Shown: positions 15,096 to 24,310 of the stretch, piece by piece | Position numbering within the stretch: position 1 is the stretch's first letter | Layout: each line of letters begins with the position of its first letter | Source of the DNA: JTS-RE37 sp041744575 | GTDB taxonomy: Bacteria > Bacteroidota > Bacteroidia > Flavobacteriales > Flavobacteriaceae | Reading direction: 5' to 3' | DNA length: 64,000 bases | Assembly: GCA_041744575.1 (NCBI GenBank) | Contig: JBGTKP010000031.1 | Location: 62,001-126,000 of the forward strand | Notes under the pieces: generated by a model | Told to the model about the DNA's origin: nothing | Seen by the model: only the letters and a program-made list of their open reading frames with translations | Database searches by the model: none | Made by a program: the position numbers and the translations under genes

Positions 15096-17159
15096 TTATT
15101 GGATTTTACCTTCCAAATCTAATAAAAATGAGTATTCCCGTGCGGTTTCCTTAAGGGCTTCAAATCGCCCCGATGCACCTCCATGACCCGCTTCCATATT
15201 GGTATGTAAAAACAATAAGTGATTGTCCGTTTTGGTCCTCCTGAGTTTGGCTACCCATTTAGCCGGTTCCCAATATTGGACCTGCGAATCATGTAACCCT
15301 GTGGTAACCAGGATATGCGGATAATCCTGTTCCTTAACGTTGTCATAGGGAGAATAGGATTTCATATAGTCATAATATTCCCGGTCGTTGGGATTTCCCC
15401 ATTCGTCATATTCCCCGGTAGTGAGCGGAATGGATTCGTCAAGCATGGTTGTAACAAGATCGACAAAAGGTACCGCCGCAATCACCCCATGATATAATTC
15501 AGGGGCCATATTAATGACGGCCCCGATGAGCAGACCACCTGCCGAACCGCCGTAGGCATACAGGTGGTCGGGGCTGGTATAACTGCGATCGATCAGGAAT
15601 TGGGAGCAGTCTATGAAATCGGTGAATGTATTCTTTTTATGTAGCAGCTTGCCATTTTCATACCAGGGTCTTCCCAGATACTCTCCGCCACGTATATGTG
15701 CAATGGCATAAATGAAACCGCGGTCAAGCAGGCTGAGCCGGACGGATGAAAAATAGGGGTCGGAGGTATTTCCATAGGCTCCATAGCCGTTCTGAAGCAA
15801 AGGACTTGAACCATCCAGCGGGGTATCCTTGTGATAGACCAGGGATATGGGTACCCGGACACCATCGCGCGCTGTAGCCCACAACCGCTCTGATTTATAA
15901 TTCTCAGCATGAAATTTTCCCCCCAGAACCTCCTGTTCTTTTTTCACTGCCTTCTCCTTTGTTCTCATATTGAAATCGATGACGGCATAGGGTGAAGTCA
16001 TGGCGTTGTATATATACCTGAAAGTTTCGGTATTAAAATCGGGATTTACATAACCGTAGGCGATATAGGTCTCATTGTCAAAGGGCAGGTAATAGGAGGA
16101 TCCGTCCTCCCAGCGGACTATTTTAATTCTGTTCAGGCCATTATCCCTTTCTGACAGGACATAATACTCCTTAAAAATCTCAATATCCTCAAGTAAGACA
16201 TCAGGTCTGTGTGGGATAAAGTCCTGCCATTCATCAGATGTGGTCTTTTCTTCGCCCACCCTCATCATCTTAAAATTGACGGCCTGGTCCTTGTTGGTGA
16301 GGACATAAAAGTGACTGCCGTAATGCGCGATTGAATACTCGACACCGCGCTCCCTGGGAGCAAAGATGCGGAATGTGCCATGCGGATCGTCCGCAGACAG
16401 TATCCGGAATTCCGAGGTAAGGGTACTGGTCGAACCCATTACAATGTATTTTCTGGACTTCGATTTGTATACAAAGGTGTAATAGGCATCATCCTCTTCA
16501 TGGAATACCAAGACATCGTTTTTCGTCTGATCATCTAATTGGTGCCTGAAGATCTTATCTGATCTGAGCGTATGCTCATCATTACTTGTATAGTATAAGG
16601 TCTTGTTGTCATTAGCCCATACAGCGCCACCCGTAGTGTTTTCAATTATTTCACCATAAAATTCCCCGGTGAGCAGGTTTTTAATGCGGATCTCATATTG
16701 TCTTCTGCCCGTAATATCTACTCCGAATGATGCCATGGTATTGTCAGGACTGATACTGATACCGCTGAGATGAAAGTAATCATGGCCTTCCGCCATTTCA
16801 TTGCAATTGAACATGACCTCTTCTGCAGCGTCGAGGTTTTCATTTTTCCGTAAATAAACTGGATACTCCCTGCCTTCCTGATATTTTGTAAAATACCAAT
16901 AGCCATTATATTTGTAAGGTACAGTGCTGTCGTCTTCTCTGATTCTGGCCTTCATTTCCAGGTACAATTTGGTTTGAAAGTCCTTGCTGTGCGAAGAAAG
17001 CGACTCATAGTAGGCATTCTCCTTTTCCAGATAGGCTAACACTGCCGGATCGGAGCGGTCCCTGAGCCAGTAATAGTCATCTACCCTCACATCGCCGTGG
17101 ATCTCGAGGGACTGAGGGATTTTTAGGGCCAATGGCGCTGATTTCATATTTTCCTGCAT
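15096..17159 (-). CDS. ptrB: S9A family oligopeptidase (oligopeptidase B-like)
   Basis: An 687-residue serine peptidase if started at ATG 17157-17159; a second ATG four codons later is equally possible. The frame runs further upstream through a TTG at 17223-17225, without an ATG. The N-terminus carries the family hallmark SLEIHGDVRVDDYYWLRDR, followed by a beta-propeller and a C-terminal alpha/beta-hydrolase domain. The catalytic triad is S539 in GGSAGG, D624 in GLHDSQV and H659 in EAGHGG. It cleaves short peptides, typically after basic residues in oligopeptidase B. With the chosen start there is no signal peptide, so it would be cytoplasmic. It is divergent from ybaB. Confidence 0.88.
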   Translation of the reverse strand: MQENMKSAPLALKIPQSLEIHGDVRVDDYYWLRDRSDPAVLAYLEKENAYYESLSSHSKDFQTKLYLEMKARIREDDSTVPYKYNGYWYFTKYQEGREYPVYLRKNENLDAAEEVMFNCNEMAEGHDYFHLSGISISPDNTMASFGVDITGRRQYEIRIKNLLTGEFYGEIIENTTGGAVWANDNKTLYYTSNDEHTLRSDKIFRHQLDDQTKNDVLVFHEEDDAYYTFVYKSKSRKYIVMGSTSTLTSEFRILSADDPHGTFRIFAPRERGVEYSIAHYGSHFYVLTNKDQAVNFKMMRVGEEKTTSDEWQDFIPHRPDVLLEDIEIFKEYYVLSERDNGLNRIKIVRWEDGSSYYLPFDNETYIAYGYVNPDFNTETFRYIYNAMTSPYAVIDFNMRTKEKAVKKEQEVLGGKFHAENYKSERLWATARDGVRVPISLVYHKDTPLDGSSPLLQNGYGAYGNTSDPYFSSVRLSLLDRGFIYAIAHIRGGEYLGRPWYENGKLLHKKNTFTDFIDCSQFLIDRSYTSPDHLYAYGGSAGGLLIGAVINMAPELYHGVIAAVPFVDLVTTMLDESIPLTTGEYDEWGNPNDREYYDYMKSYSPYDNVKEQDYPHILVTTGLHDSQVQYWEPAKWVAKLRRTKTDNHLLFLHTNMEAGHGGASGRFEALKETAREYSFLLDLEGKIQ

Positions 17160-17281
17160 TTCAAAAGAATGCGCAAAAATAGTCTTTACATCGGAAGTTC
17201 CTTCTTTTTCGTTTGTACATCCCAAAAATCGATGTTCAACGACAAATGAGTAATTTTACAGAACACAAAAAAATAAAACCA

Positions 17282-17608
17282 ATGATAGGAGATCTGATGG
17301 GAATGATGGGTAAGCTGAAAGAAACCCAGGAGAAAGTACAGGCCACCAAGGAGCGATTGAATACCGTATTACTTGATGAATCCTCATCTGATGGCCTTTT
17401 AAAATTAACCGTGACGGCCAACAAAGAACTAAAATCTTTGGAGATCGACGACCGATTGCTGAAGGATAAGGAGCAACTGGAGGATTACCTGCTCTTAACT
17501 GTAAACAAGGCGATGAAACGTGCCACCGAAGTCAGCGAATCGGAGCTTGCTGCCGTAGCCCGCGAGGGAATGCCTAATATACCGGGAATGGATACTTTAT
17601 TTAAATAG
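17282..17608 (+). CDS. YbaB/EbfC family nucleoid-associated protein
   Basis: A 108-residue protein from ATG 17282 (MIGDLMGMMGKLKETQEKV). In-frame codons upstream to 17213 overlap the promoter region of the divergent peptidase gene and do not match the family. It shows the YbaB pattern: an N-terminal amphipathic helix, a beta sheet with VTANKELKSLEID, and a C-terminal helix ending in MPNIPGM. YbaB proteins form dimers that bind DNA without strict sequence preference. In many bacteria the gene follows dnaX and precedes recR; here neither is adjacent, and it stands as a single-gene unit with a candidate terminator after it. Confidence 0.85.
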   Translation: MIGDLMGMMGKLKETQEKVQATKERLNTVLLDESSSDGLLKLTVTANKELKSLEIDDRLLKDKEQLEDYLLLTVNKAMKRATEVSESELAAVAREGMPNIPGMDTLFK

Positions 17609-17641
17609 TAAGTGTCTTCAGGTGAATCTAAAAAAACAAAA

Positions 17642-17672
17642 AAGGCTCCGTCACTTAAAAGTTTGAAGCCTT
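17642..17672 (+). terminator. Candidate terminator after ybaB
   Basis: AAGGCT (17642-17647) pairs with AGCCTT (17667-17672), and ACTT/AAGT inside the loop can extend the structure. A T-rich sequence follows. It lies 34 bases beyond the ybaB stop. The rest of the gap 17609-17876 holds no convincing gene. Confidence 0.45.
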
Positions 17673-17876
17673 CCTTTGGTTGGTTAGGCGGTTATTCCTG
17701 GTTATTTCTCTTAATAAACTTCTGGCTGCAATCCTCAAAATTTACTTGTGGACTGCTGGCTAATTCAGGTAGGGAAACCGTTATTTCGCACTTCCTGTGG
17801 TTCAATATACAAAAAAATCATACATTAGGATATTAAGGCATTGACATCGTTCATTCTTCCTGTAAAAAACCCGGCT

Positions 17877-18200
17877 ATGATTGAAATCAAAAGAAACGAC
17901 AGCAGCAGTTATTGCTTCTATCTCACGTCGGTATCAGGAAATACTTTATTGAAAAGTATTGAATTTAGCACTGAAGAAGAACTGATGGAGAAGGTGGGTA
18001 AATTAAATCCACTGATGGATGAACAGGGGGTCTTTGAAAGAAAAACAGATCACAATGGCCATTTCCTGTTCTGTCTGAAGGATACGGATGGAAATCTGAT
18101 AGGTCAGAGTACCTCTTACAGCTCGGAAGCGGGGATGGAAAATGGCATAAAAAACCTTAAAAATCAACTGGCCTCTTTTTCAGGCAGTACTGACAACTAA
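17877..18200 (+). CDS. YegP / DUF1508 family protein
   Basis: A 107-residue protein from ATG 17877 (MIEIKRNDSSSYCFYL); a TTG 12 codons earlier is disregarded. It contains two tandem copies of the DUF1508 fold, residues about 8-50 (FYLTSVSGNTLLKS, then the FSTEEELMEKV helix) and about 57-101 (FLFCLKDTDGNLIGQS, then a helix from SSEAGMENGIKNLK). The typical motif is beta strands followed by a helix that counts residues against a sequential pattern. Function is unknown. Its 3' end overlaps the convergent threonine aldolase gene by 21 bases. Confidence 0.85.
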   Translation: MIEIKRNDSSSYCFYLTSVSGNTLLKSIEFSTEEELMEKVGKLNPLMDEQGVFERKTDHNGHFLFCLKDTDGNLIGQSTSYSSEAGMENGIKNLKNQLASFSGSTDN

Positions 18201-19217
18201 ATTTTTAAGCACAGACAATAAGCGCTCATGCATTTCATCTGTGTAATCAAGGTGGGTAACCATCCGCAATTTCCCCTGTCCCATTCCGATCATATGAATG
18301 TCCCGTTCTACTAATTTCTGAACAAATAATTCCCCGGTCATCTGCTTTTCATCGACCTCAAAGATGATGATGTTCGTTTCGACAGGTTCCACTTTTTTGA
18401 TAAATTCCACCCGGCCGAGCGAGGCCGCGATTTCCTGTGCTTTCTTATGGTCCGATTCCAGGCGCTGACAATGGTGTTCCATGGCGTACAGTCCGGCCGC
18501 CGCAAGATATCCCGCCTGCCGCATACCGCCTCCCAGGATTTTTCGAATCCGAAGCGCTCTGCCGATCATTTTTTTATTGCCTATCAGCAGCGAGCCCACC
18601 GGGCAACCCAGGCCCTTACTGAGACAGACACTGATGGTATCGAACAAGGCGCCAAATGCTTCGGGCGATTGATTTTTGGCCACAAGGGCATTCCAAATCC
18701 GGGCGCCATCCAAATGATATCCAAGTCCATTCTTTTGGCACACTTCCCGGATCCGTTTTAATTCCTCAAGATCCCAGCAGGCACCGCCTCCCTTATTCGT
18801 GGTATTTTCAAGGCAGACGAGGGTCGTGAGAGGACTGTGATAAAAATCGGGTGGGTTGACAGCCGCTTCCACCTGAGATGCCTCCATCATTCCCCGATGA
18901 CCATCAATCAGCTTACATGATACCCCGCTGTTAAAGCTGATACCTCCGCCCTCATAATTGTAGATATGGGCATATTTGTCACAGATTAACTGATCTCCGG
19001 GTTGGGTGTGCAATTTAATGGCTGTTTGATTAGCCATCGTTCCGCTGGGAAAAAAAAGAGCCGCCTCCATTCCGAAAAGTTTCGCCACTTGTTCCTCCAG
19101 GGCGTTAACAGTAGGATCTTCCTTAAACACATCATCCCCTACCCTTGCTGCCATCATGGCCTGTAGCATACCAGGGGTGGGTCTGGTCACAGTATCACTT
19201 ATCAGATTTATTTTCAC
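18180..19217 (-). CDS. ltaE: Low-specificity L-threonine aldolase (GntG family, PLP)
   Basis: A 345-residue fold-type I PLP aldolase that splits threonine or allo-threonine into glycine and acetaldehyde. It opens with the family signature INLISDTVTRPTPGMLQAM, and the PLP lysine is in SVCLSKGLGCPVGS. The start is a GTG at 19215-19217: an in-frame TAA lies immediately upstream and the conserved N-terminus leaves no room for a later Met, so the GTG start is well supported. The stop overlaps the end of the convergent YegP-like gene by 21 bases. Cytoplasmic; likely a glycine supply or threonine degradation role. Confidence 0.88.
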   Translation of the reverse strand: MKINLISDTVTRPTPGMLQAMMAARVGDDVFKEDPTVNALEEQVAKLFGMEAALFFPSGTMANQTAIKLHTQPGDQLICDKYAHIYNYEGGGISFNSGVSCKLIDGHRGMMEASQVEAAVNPPDFYHSPLTTLVCLENTTNKGGGACWDLEELKRIREVCQKNGLGYHLDGARIWNALVAKNQSPEAFGALFDTISVCLSKGLGCPVGSLLIGNKKMIGRALRIRKILGGGMRQAGYLAAAGLYAMEHHCQRLESDHKKAQEIAASLGRVEFIKKVEPVETNIIIFEVDEKQMTGELFVQKLVERDIHMIGMGQGKLRMVTHLDYTDEMHERLLSVLKNLVVSTA

Positions 19218-19258
19218 TTAAGAGGCATTTTTGATTCTTACTTTCAACGATGTCCGAA

Positions 19259-21658
19259 TCAGCCATTCAGACAATCCATCCCAATAGGTGAGCCGTCAGG
19301 TATCTTAGGTGATGGCAGCACCTGAAACTGGGCCGGAAATTCATAGAACTTGTCAATTTTGCGAATAATTTCCCTGGCGTACATTAGGTCCTGCCCTTCC
19401 AATTTGTTTTTAACCAGTAAAAGTTTTTCATTGGCTATCATGTTCACCTGCGGATGAACTTTATCGCTCGAGGCCAGGACCATAATATGGTAAAGTGTCC
19501 TGAAGCCGGTTAAATGGCCAACTTCAATCATATACTGATCCCTGTATTGCTTGAAAATAGTCTCATCAAGCAACGCATCCAGGACCTCCTCCAGGCCAAT
19601 CGATTTGTCGTCCAGCGCTTTTTGTTGAATAAGCCTTGAGGCACGTTCTGGATGGAGCAGCAATCCAAGTGTCATATCTACCGCCGTTTCGGCTGCACTA
19701 AGTGCATCAAAGGAGATTCCGGTCTTACCCTTGAATGATTCCCTGGTTCTTTCATATCCAATGGCACGTGGCGGAAACAGGCCAAGTTTACTCTCCGGAA
19801 GCGCTATGATATTCGCATCCAGTGTTTTTAAGATACTCCGAAGCGCGGATGCCTGTCTTTCCCTGGATACCGTTCTGATTGCTTCCTGCCCATCGCCTTT
19901 GACCGCATAATAATATTCCAGACCTCCTATGACCTTTGCTACTGCTTCCGTCTGATAACGGTGAAAGAAATAAAGCGGGGCAAAGACATCCTCCAAAACA
20001 GAATTCGGTTCGTTGGTACGGATATTATCAATTGAAAAATGATCTATCGCCAGGGTTCTGATTTTCAAAACCTCCTCCAACTCCTCCGCCGCGCTGTTTC
20101 CATTATCCCAAAGGTGGGCTGTGGCATGAGCTCCCCCGGGAGCGCGGGCATCCTCGTCGGAGATATAGAGAAGTCCGGACTCCTGCGCCTTGGATAAAAT
20201 ACCGTTCAGAACGGGTTGTGGATCATTTCCATCAGGAATATCGGTATAGGAATACCCGACAATAACTTTATCCCAGTCGCCAATCCCTGTATCATATGCA
20301 TCAGAAAAGTCGATTTCACCTTTATTTATACGAAACTGAGGGTGCGGGTAATCCATAACCGATGCCCTGTCGTTGGTACTGGCCGCAAAATTATGTGCAA
20401 AACCCAGGGTATGCCCGATCTCGTGGGCAGAAAGCTGACGAATCCGGGCCAGAGCCAGGTCCATCATGGCCTGATCATTGTCATTCCTTTCCGCAAAAGG
20501 TTTGTTCATGAGTGCCTGGGCGATCAGAAAATCCTGACGGATGCGCAGGCTTCCCAGACTTACATGGCCTTTGATGATTTCACCGGTTCTCGGATCGGTG
20601 ATACTGCTGCCGTAGCTCCAGCCTCGGGTAGAACGGTGTACCCACTGTATCACATTATACCTGACATCAAGGGGATCAGCATCATCCGGAAGGATTTTAA
20701 GCTGGAAGGCATCCTTAAATCCTATGCTTTCAAAAGCCTCATTCCACCATTTCCCACCCTCTAACAGGGCGCTTCTGATGGGTTCGGGCGTGCCGTTGTC
20801 CAGATAATACACGATTGGTTCGACCGCTTCGCTTAGTTCTGCCTCAGGGTCCTTTTTGTTGAGGCGGTGTCTGGTGATGTAGCGTTTCAGAATGGGCTGC
20901 TGAACGGGAGTTGAATAATCATAATAAGCAAACGGGTAAGATCCGCATCTGGGATCAAACAAACGCTTTTGATAGCCTTCCGCCGGCAATTCGATAAATG
21001 AATGGTGTTGTGCCACCGTTAGCAGCTCCGGGTTGGGGGTGACCGACCGGAGGTATTCCCCTTTGGGCTCCCCTTTGAAGGTCAGCAGCATATCAAATTC
21101 AATATTCCTTGGGAAGGCCTTTGTTCTTTCCAGCGAAACAGCCGATCTGCTTTTATCAAGACTGTAGGTACCCTGATCAGCCTGTTTGAGTCTTGCCACC
21201 ACGCCATGCACATCCTGCAACAGAAAATCTGTAATGTCTATTGCATATTTTCCTTCTTTTTCCTCTTCAATCACAAATCCGTACAGCACTGATTTTGCAA
21301 AGGCCTGTTCCACCGATTTTTTTTCCAGAAGATTGTCTGTCAATGCCCTGAATTTTAAATTCGGCTGAATGAGCAATAATTTATTACCGGCTTTTCTAAA
21401 AAATACAACTTGTTCATTTCCAAGTTGTCCTCTATCTAAACCTAAATCATTACTTCCTACACCACTGCTGAGGGAATAGACATATAAAAATTCAGTTTCC
21501 AATGCAGATACCTCGAGGAAGATCTTGTCATTCCCACTGTCATAATAAAAGGGAAACAGCCCCTCAAACTTTTGGAATTTTGCCTTTTTTTCAGAAAACT
21601 GGGAAAACAAAACCGGTGTAATTCCAAGAAATACCAGTAAAAGTAAGATTTTTCTCAT
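19259..21658 (-). CDS. Secreted zinc metalloprotease with DUF5117/DUF5118-type architecture
   Basis: A 799-residue protein with a signal peptide (about residues 1-19, ending in TPVLFSQ). The catalytic motif HEIGHTLGFAH fits the metzincin consensus HExxHxxGxxH, and ASVMDYP downstream supplies the Met-turn. The flanking regions match Bacteroidota proteases with DUF5117 N-terminal and DUF5118-like segments. It should cleave proteins or peptides in the periplasm or outside the cell. The gene starts 194 bases from the divergent ATP-grasp gene and ends 41 bases before the threonine aldolase start, so co-transcription with that gene is possible. Confidence 0.88.
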   Translation of the reverse strand: MRKILLLLVFLGITPVLFSQFSEKKAKFQKFEGLFPFYYDSGNDKIFLEVSALETEFLYVYSLSSGVGSNDLGLDRGQLGNEQVVFFRKAGNKLLLIQPNLKFRALTDNLLEKKSVEQAFAKSVLYGFVIEEEKEGKYAIDITDFLLQDVHGVVARLKQADQGTYSLDKSRSAVSLERTKAFPRNIEFDMLLTFKGEPKGEYLRSVTPNPELLTVAQHHSFIELPAEGYQKRLFDPRCGSYPFAYYDYSTPVQQPILKRYITRHRLNKKDPEAELSEAVEPIVYYLDNGTPEPIRSALLEGGKWWNEAFESIGFKDAFQLKILPDDADPLDVRYNVIQWVHRSTRGWSYGSSITDPRTGEIIKGHVSLGSLRIRQDFLIAQALMNKPFAERNDNDQAMMDLALARIRQLSAHEIGHTLGFAHNFAASTNDRASVMDYPHPQFRINKGEIDFSDAYDTGIGDWDKVIVGYSYTDIPDGNDPQPVLNGILSKAQESGLLYISDEDARAPGGAHATAHLWDNGNSAAEELEEVLKIRTLAIDHFSIDNIRTNEPNSVLEDVFAPLYFFHRYQTEAVAKVIGGLEYYYAVKGDGQEAIRTVSRERQASALRSILKTLDANIIALPESKLGLFPPRAIGYERTRESFKGKTGISFDALSAAETAVDMTLGLLLHPERASRLIQQKALDDKSIGLEEVLDALLDETIFKQYRDQYMIEVGHLTGFRTLYHIMVLASSDKVHPQVNMIANEKLLLVKNKLEGQDLMYAREIIRKIDKFYEFPAQFQVLPSPKIPDGSPIGMDCLNG

Positions 21659-21852
21659 GTGATTATAAAAGTGCTAAAGTTAGGTAAAAACATCTGAACA
21701 GGTACTCCCTATGCCAAATGGGATCAATGCTTCGGATTTGCCAATAATTCAATTTAAAATTCAGCGAATCAAAATTTAGCGTCTTCTATAATTATCGAAT
21801 TCCCATTAAGATTGTAGTAGAAAACGATTATCTTTTGGGAAATCATCTGCCC

Positions 21853-23316
21853 ATGCCACAAGTTAAAAATACCATCTTTTCTTCCTACGAGAAAAATCCC
21901 GGTCTTCTGGATGAACTTTATGATGAGACCGGTGAAATAAAGGAAATTTATAGCAAGCTGTTTAAGTTGTACGGGGAGCATTCCATTCAGGATTATGTAA
22001 CCCTGAACAATAAGGCCAAGGCATCTTTTTTCAACCAGGGAATTACCTTCCAGGTATACAACGACAAGGACAGTAAGGAGAAAATATTTCCTTTTGATCT
22101 GTTTCCCCGGATCATTGATTCAAAGGAATGGGATATCATTGAGTCGGGGACCATTCAAAGATGCAGGGCACTTAACCTTTTTCTTTGGGATGTTTATCAT
22201 GAGAAAAAAATTATCCGCCAGGGAATTGTCCCGTTGGAACTGATTAGTTCGTCTGTCAATTATATGGATCAGATGATGGATGTAAATCCTCCCGGAGGCA
22301 TTTATAATCACATTTCGGGCACAGATATCATCAAGCATTCAGACGGCAGGTATTATGTGCTTGAGGACAATATCCGCTGCCCTTCCGGGGTTAGTTACGT
22401 CATTTGTAACCGCACCGCATTAAAAAGGGCACTTTTCGGGGTTTTTAATCACTATCAGACATATACTGTGACCAATTACGCCGAAAACCTTTTGGAGGTG
22501 CTGGAGTCCGTAAAACCAAAAGGGGTTGACATTCCTACTTGTGTGGTAATCACTCCGGGGATGTACAATTCCGCATTCTACGAACATTCTTATCTCGCGA
22601 AGACCATGGGTGTGGAATTGGTAGAAGGGCGGGATCTCTTTGTAGAGAACGACTTTGTTTATATGAAGACGATTAATGGCCCGGAGAAGGTGGATATCAT
22701 CTATCGCAGGGTAGATGATCAATTTATGGACCCCCTTGAATTCAGGCCTGATTCAGCCCTTGGCGTTCCGGGAATTTTCGCTGCCTATAAAAAAGGCAAC
22801 GTGAGTCTTGCAAATGCTCCCGGGACTGGAGTAGCCGATGACAAGGCGATTTACACTTATATGCCCGACATTATAAAATACTATCTTGGTGAAGAGCCTA
22901 TTTTGAATAATGTGCATACCTATCATTGCAGCCGTCCTGCGGAAATGAACTATGTTCTTGATCATATCAGCGAATTGGTGATAAAACCCGTCGATGAGGC
23001 CGGAGGGTACGGCATATCTATCGGAAACAGACTCAGCAAAGATGAGATAGACGCAGTAAAACGACAGATCAGGGCCGATCCAAGAAAATATGTGGCGCAG
23101 CCCATCATGTCGCTGTCTGTTCACCCGACCTATATTGACGAGAGTGAGTCCTTTGAACAACGTCATGTAGATCTCCGGACCTATACGCTCCTCGGTAAAG
23201 ACAAGGAATTTGTTTTAAAGGGTGGACTCACACGAGTGGCGCTCAAGAAAGGAAACCTGATTGTAAACTCCTCTCAGGGTGGAGGATCAAAAGACACCTG
23301 GGTTTTAAAAAAATAG
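21853..23316 (+). CDS. Circularly permuted type 2 ATP-grasp protein (COG2308-like)
   Basis: A 487-residue protein from ATG 21853 (MPQVKNTIFSSYEKN); a TTG six codons earlier is disregarded. It shows the COG2308/DUF404-DUF407 pattern: RIIDSKEWDIIESGTIQR, YVLEDNIRCPSGVSYVI, and the ATP-site stretch ELVIKPVDEAGGYGI near residue 375. Proteins of this group are predicted amide-bond-forming ligases. Five bases separate it from the alpha-E gene and a transglutaminase-like gene follows, which is the classic three-gene set. Substrate and product are unknown. The protein is cytoplasmic. Confidence 0.9.
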   Translation: MPQVKNTIFSSYEKNPGLLDELYDETGEIKEIYSKLFKLYGEHSIQDYVTLNNKAKASFFNQGITFQVYNDKDSKEKIFPFDLFPRIIDSKEWDIIESGTIQRCRALNLFLWDVYHEKKIIRQGIVPLELISSSVNYMDQMMDVNPPGGIYNHISGTDIIKHSDGRYYVLEDNIRCPSGVSYVICNRTALKRALFGVFNHYQTYTVTNYAENLLEVLESVKPKGVDIPTCVVITPGMYNSAFYEHSYLAKTMGVELVEGRDLFVENDFVYMKTINGPEKVDIIYRRVDDQFMDPLEFRPDSALGVPGIFAAYKKGNVSLANAPGTGVADDKAIYTYMPDIIKYYLGEEPILNNVHTYHCSRPAEMNYVLDHISELVIKPVDEAGGYGISIGNRLSKDEIDAVKRQIRADPRKYVAQPIMSLSVHPTYIDESESFEQRHVDLRTYTLLGKDKEFVLKGGLTRVALKKGNLIVNSSQGGGSKDTWVLKK

Positions 23317-23321
23317 ACCAT

Positions 23322-24269
23322 ATGTTAGCAAGAGTTGCAAATAATCTTTTCTGGATGGGCCGTTATATCGAACGGTCTGAACATATTGCACGGTATATCA
23401 ATGTAAATTATTTTGCTTCTCTGGATGCTCCGAATGAACATTCTCAATCGAGGCAATTCGTATTGCGATCCATGATGTATATGGTAGGTGAGCCTGAGAA
23501 GGACGATAACGTTCAGCTCAATGAGGAGGACATTTTTTTTAAGATCGGGCTGGACCCCGGTTTCCCATTTTCGATTATAAACAATGTCAAATATGCCCGG
23601 GAAAATGCCAACAGTGCCAGAGATCTGATCTCTACGGAATTGTACGAAGCAACCAACAAATTTTATCATTTCGTAGTTAATTATCCCGTAGATGTATTTG
23701 TTAAAAGAGGCCTTTATGACTTTACCCTGAATATTGCAGAGATGAGCGCCGTTCTACGGGGAAAAATTCGCGGGACCCTCCTCCATGACGAGGTGTATGC
23801 CATTATTCTTATGGGGATCAATATAGAAAGGGCTACCCAGATCATCCGGATGATCAACTCAAAATACAATGACGCCCTTGTCGCGCAAGGCAGCTATGCC
23901 GACAGATTCCGCAACAGTTTTGAATGGACCACCCTACTCAAATGTGCGGAGTCCTATGATATGATGCGGAGATATTACAAAAAAACCCCTAACAGTGTCA
24001 GTACTCTTGAATTCCTGATTCTCAACCCAGACTGTCCCCGTTCTGTTATGAATTGTCTGAACCAGGTATTCTACCACATAAAAACGCTGGACCAGAAAAG
24101 CAGTTATCACAAAAATTCCACAGCCTTTCTGGTAGGAAAGGTACGCGCGGAATATGCCTACAAAAGTATAGAGGAAATTGAAGGAGATGTTAAAAAATTC
24201 ATTGAAAGTATCCTTGACAGCCTCAACCAAATCAGCCAAAAAATGGAAAAGGAATTTTTTAATTATTAA
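23322..24269 (+). CDS. Alpha-E domain protein (COG2307-like)
   Basis: A 315-residue, all-helical protein opening with LARVANNLFWMGRYIERSEH, the hallmark of the alpha-E family. It lies 5 bases after the ATP-grasp gene and 41 bases before a transglutaminase-like gene. Alpha-E proteins are found almost only with this ATP-grasp family, sometimes fused to it, and are thought to act as a partner in ligation. No catalytic residue is established. Length is typical. Confidence 0.9.
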   Translation: MLARVANNLFWMGRYIERSEHIARYINVNYFASLDAPNEHSQSRQFVLRSMMYMVGEPEKDDNVQLNEEDIFFKIGLDPGFPFSIINNVKYARENANSARDLISTELYEATNKFYHFVVNYPVDVFVKRGLYDFTLNIAEMSAVLRGKIRGTLLHDEVYAIILMGINIERATQIIRMINSKYNDALVAQGSYADRFRNSFEWTTLLKCAESYDMMRRYYKKTPNSVSTLEFLILNPDCPRSVMNCLNQVFYHIKTLDQKSSYHKNSTAFLVGKVRAEYAYKSIEEIEGDVKKFIESILDSLNQISQKMEKEFFNY

Positions 24270-24310
24270 ATTTACGCTTATCTCTATCTTCGTCCCGGTT
24301 TACACTATTT

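Noticed and set aside
17612..17836. 74-codon frame after ybaB
   Set aside because: GTG start, contains the candidate terminator hairpin, no recognisable features.
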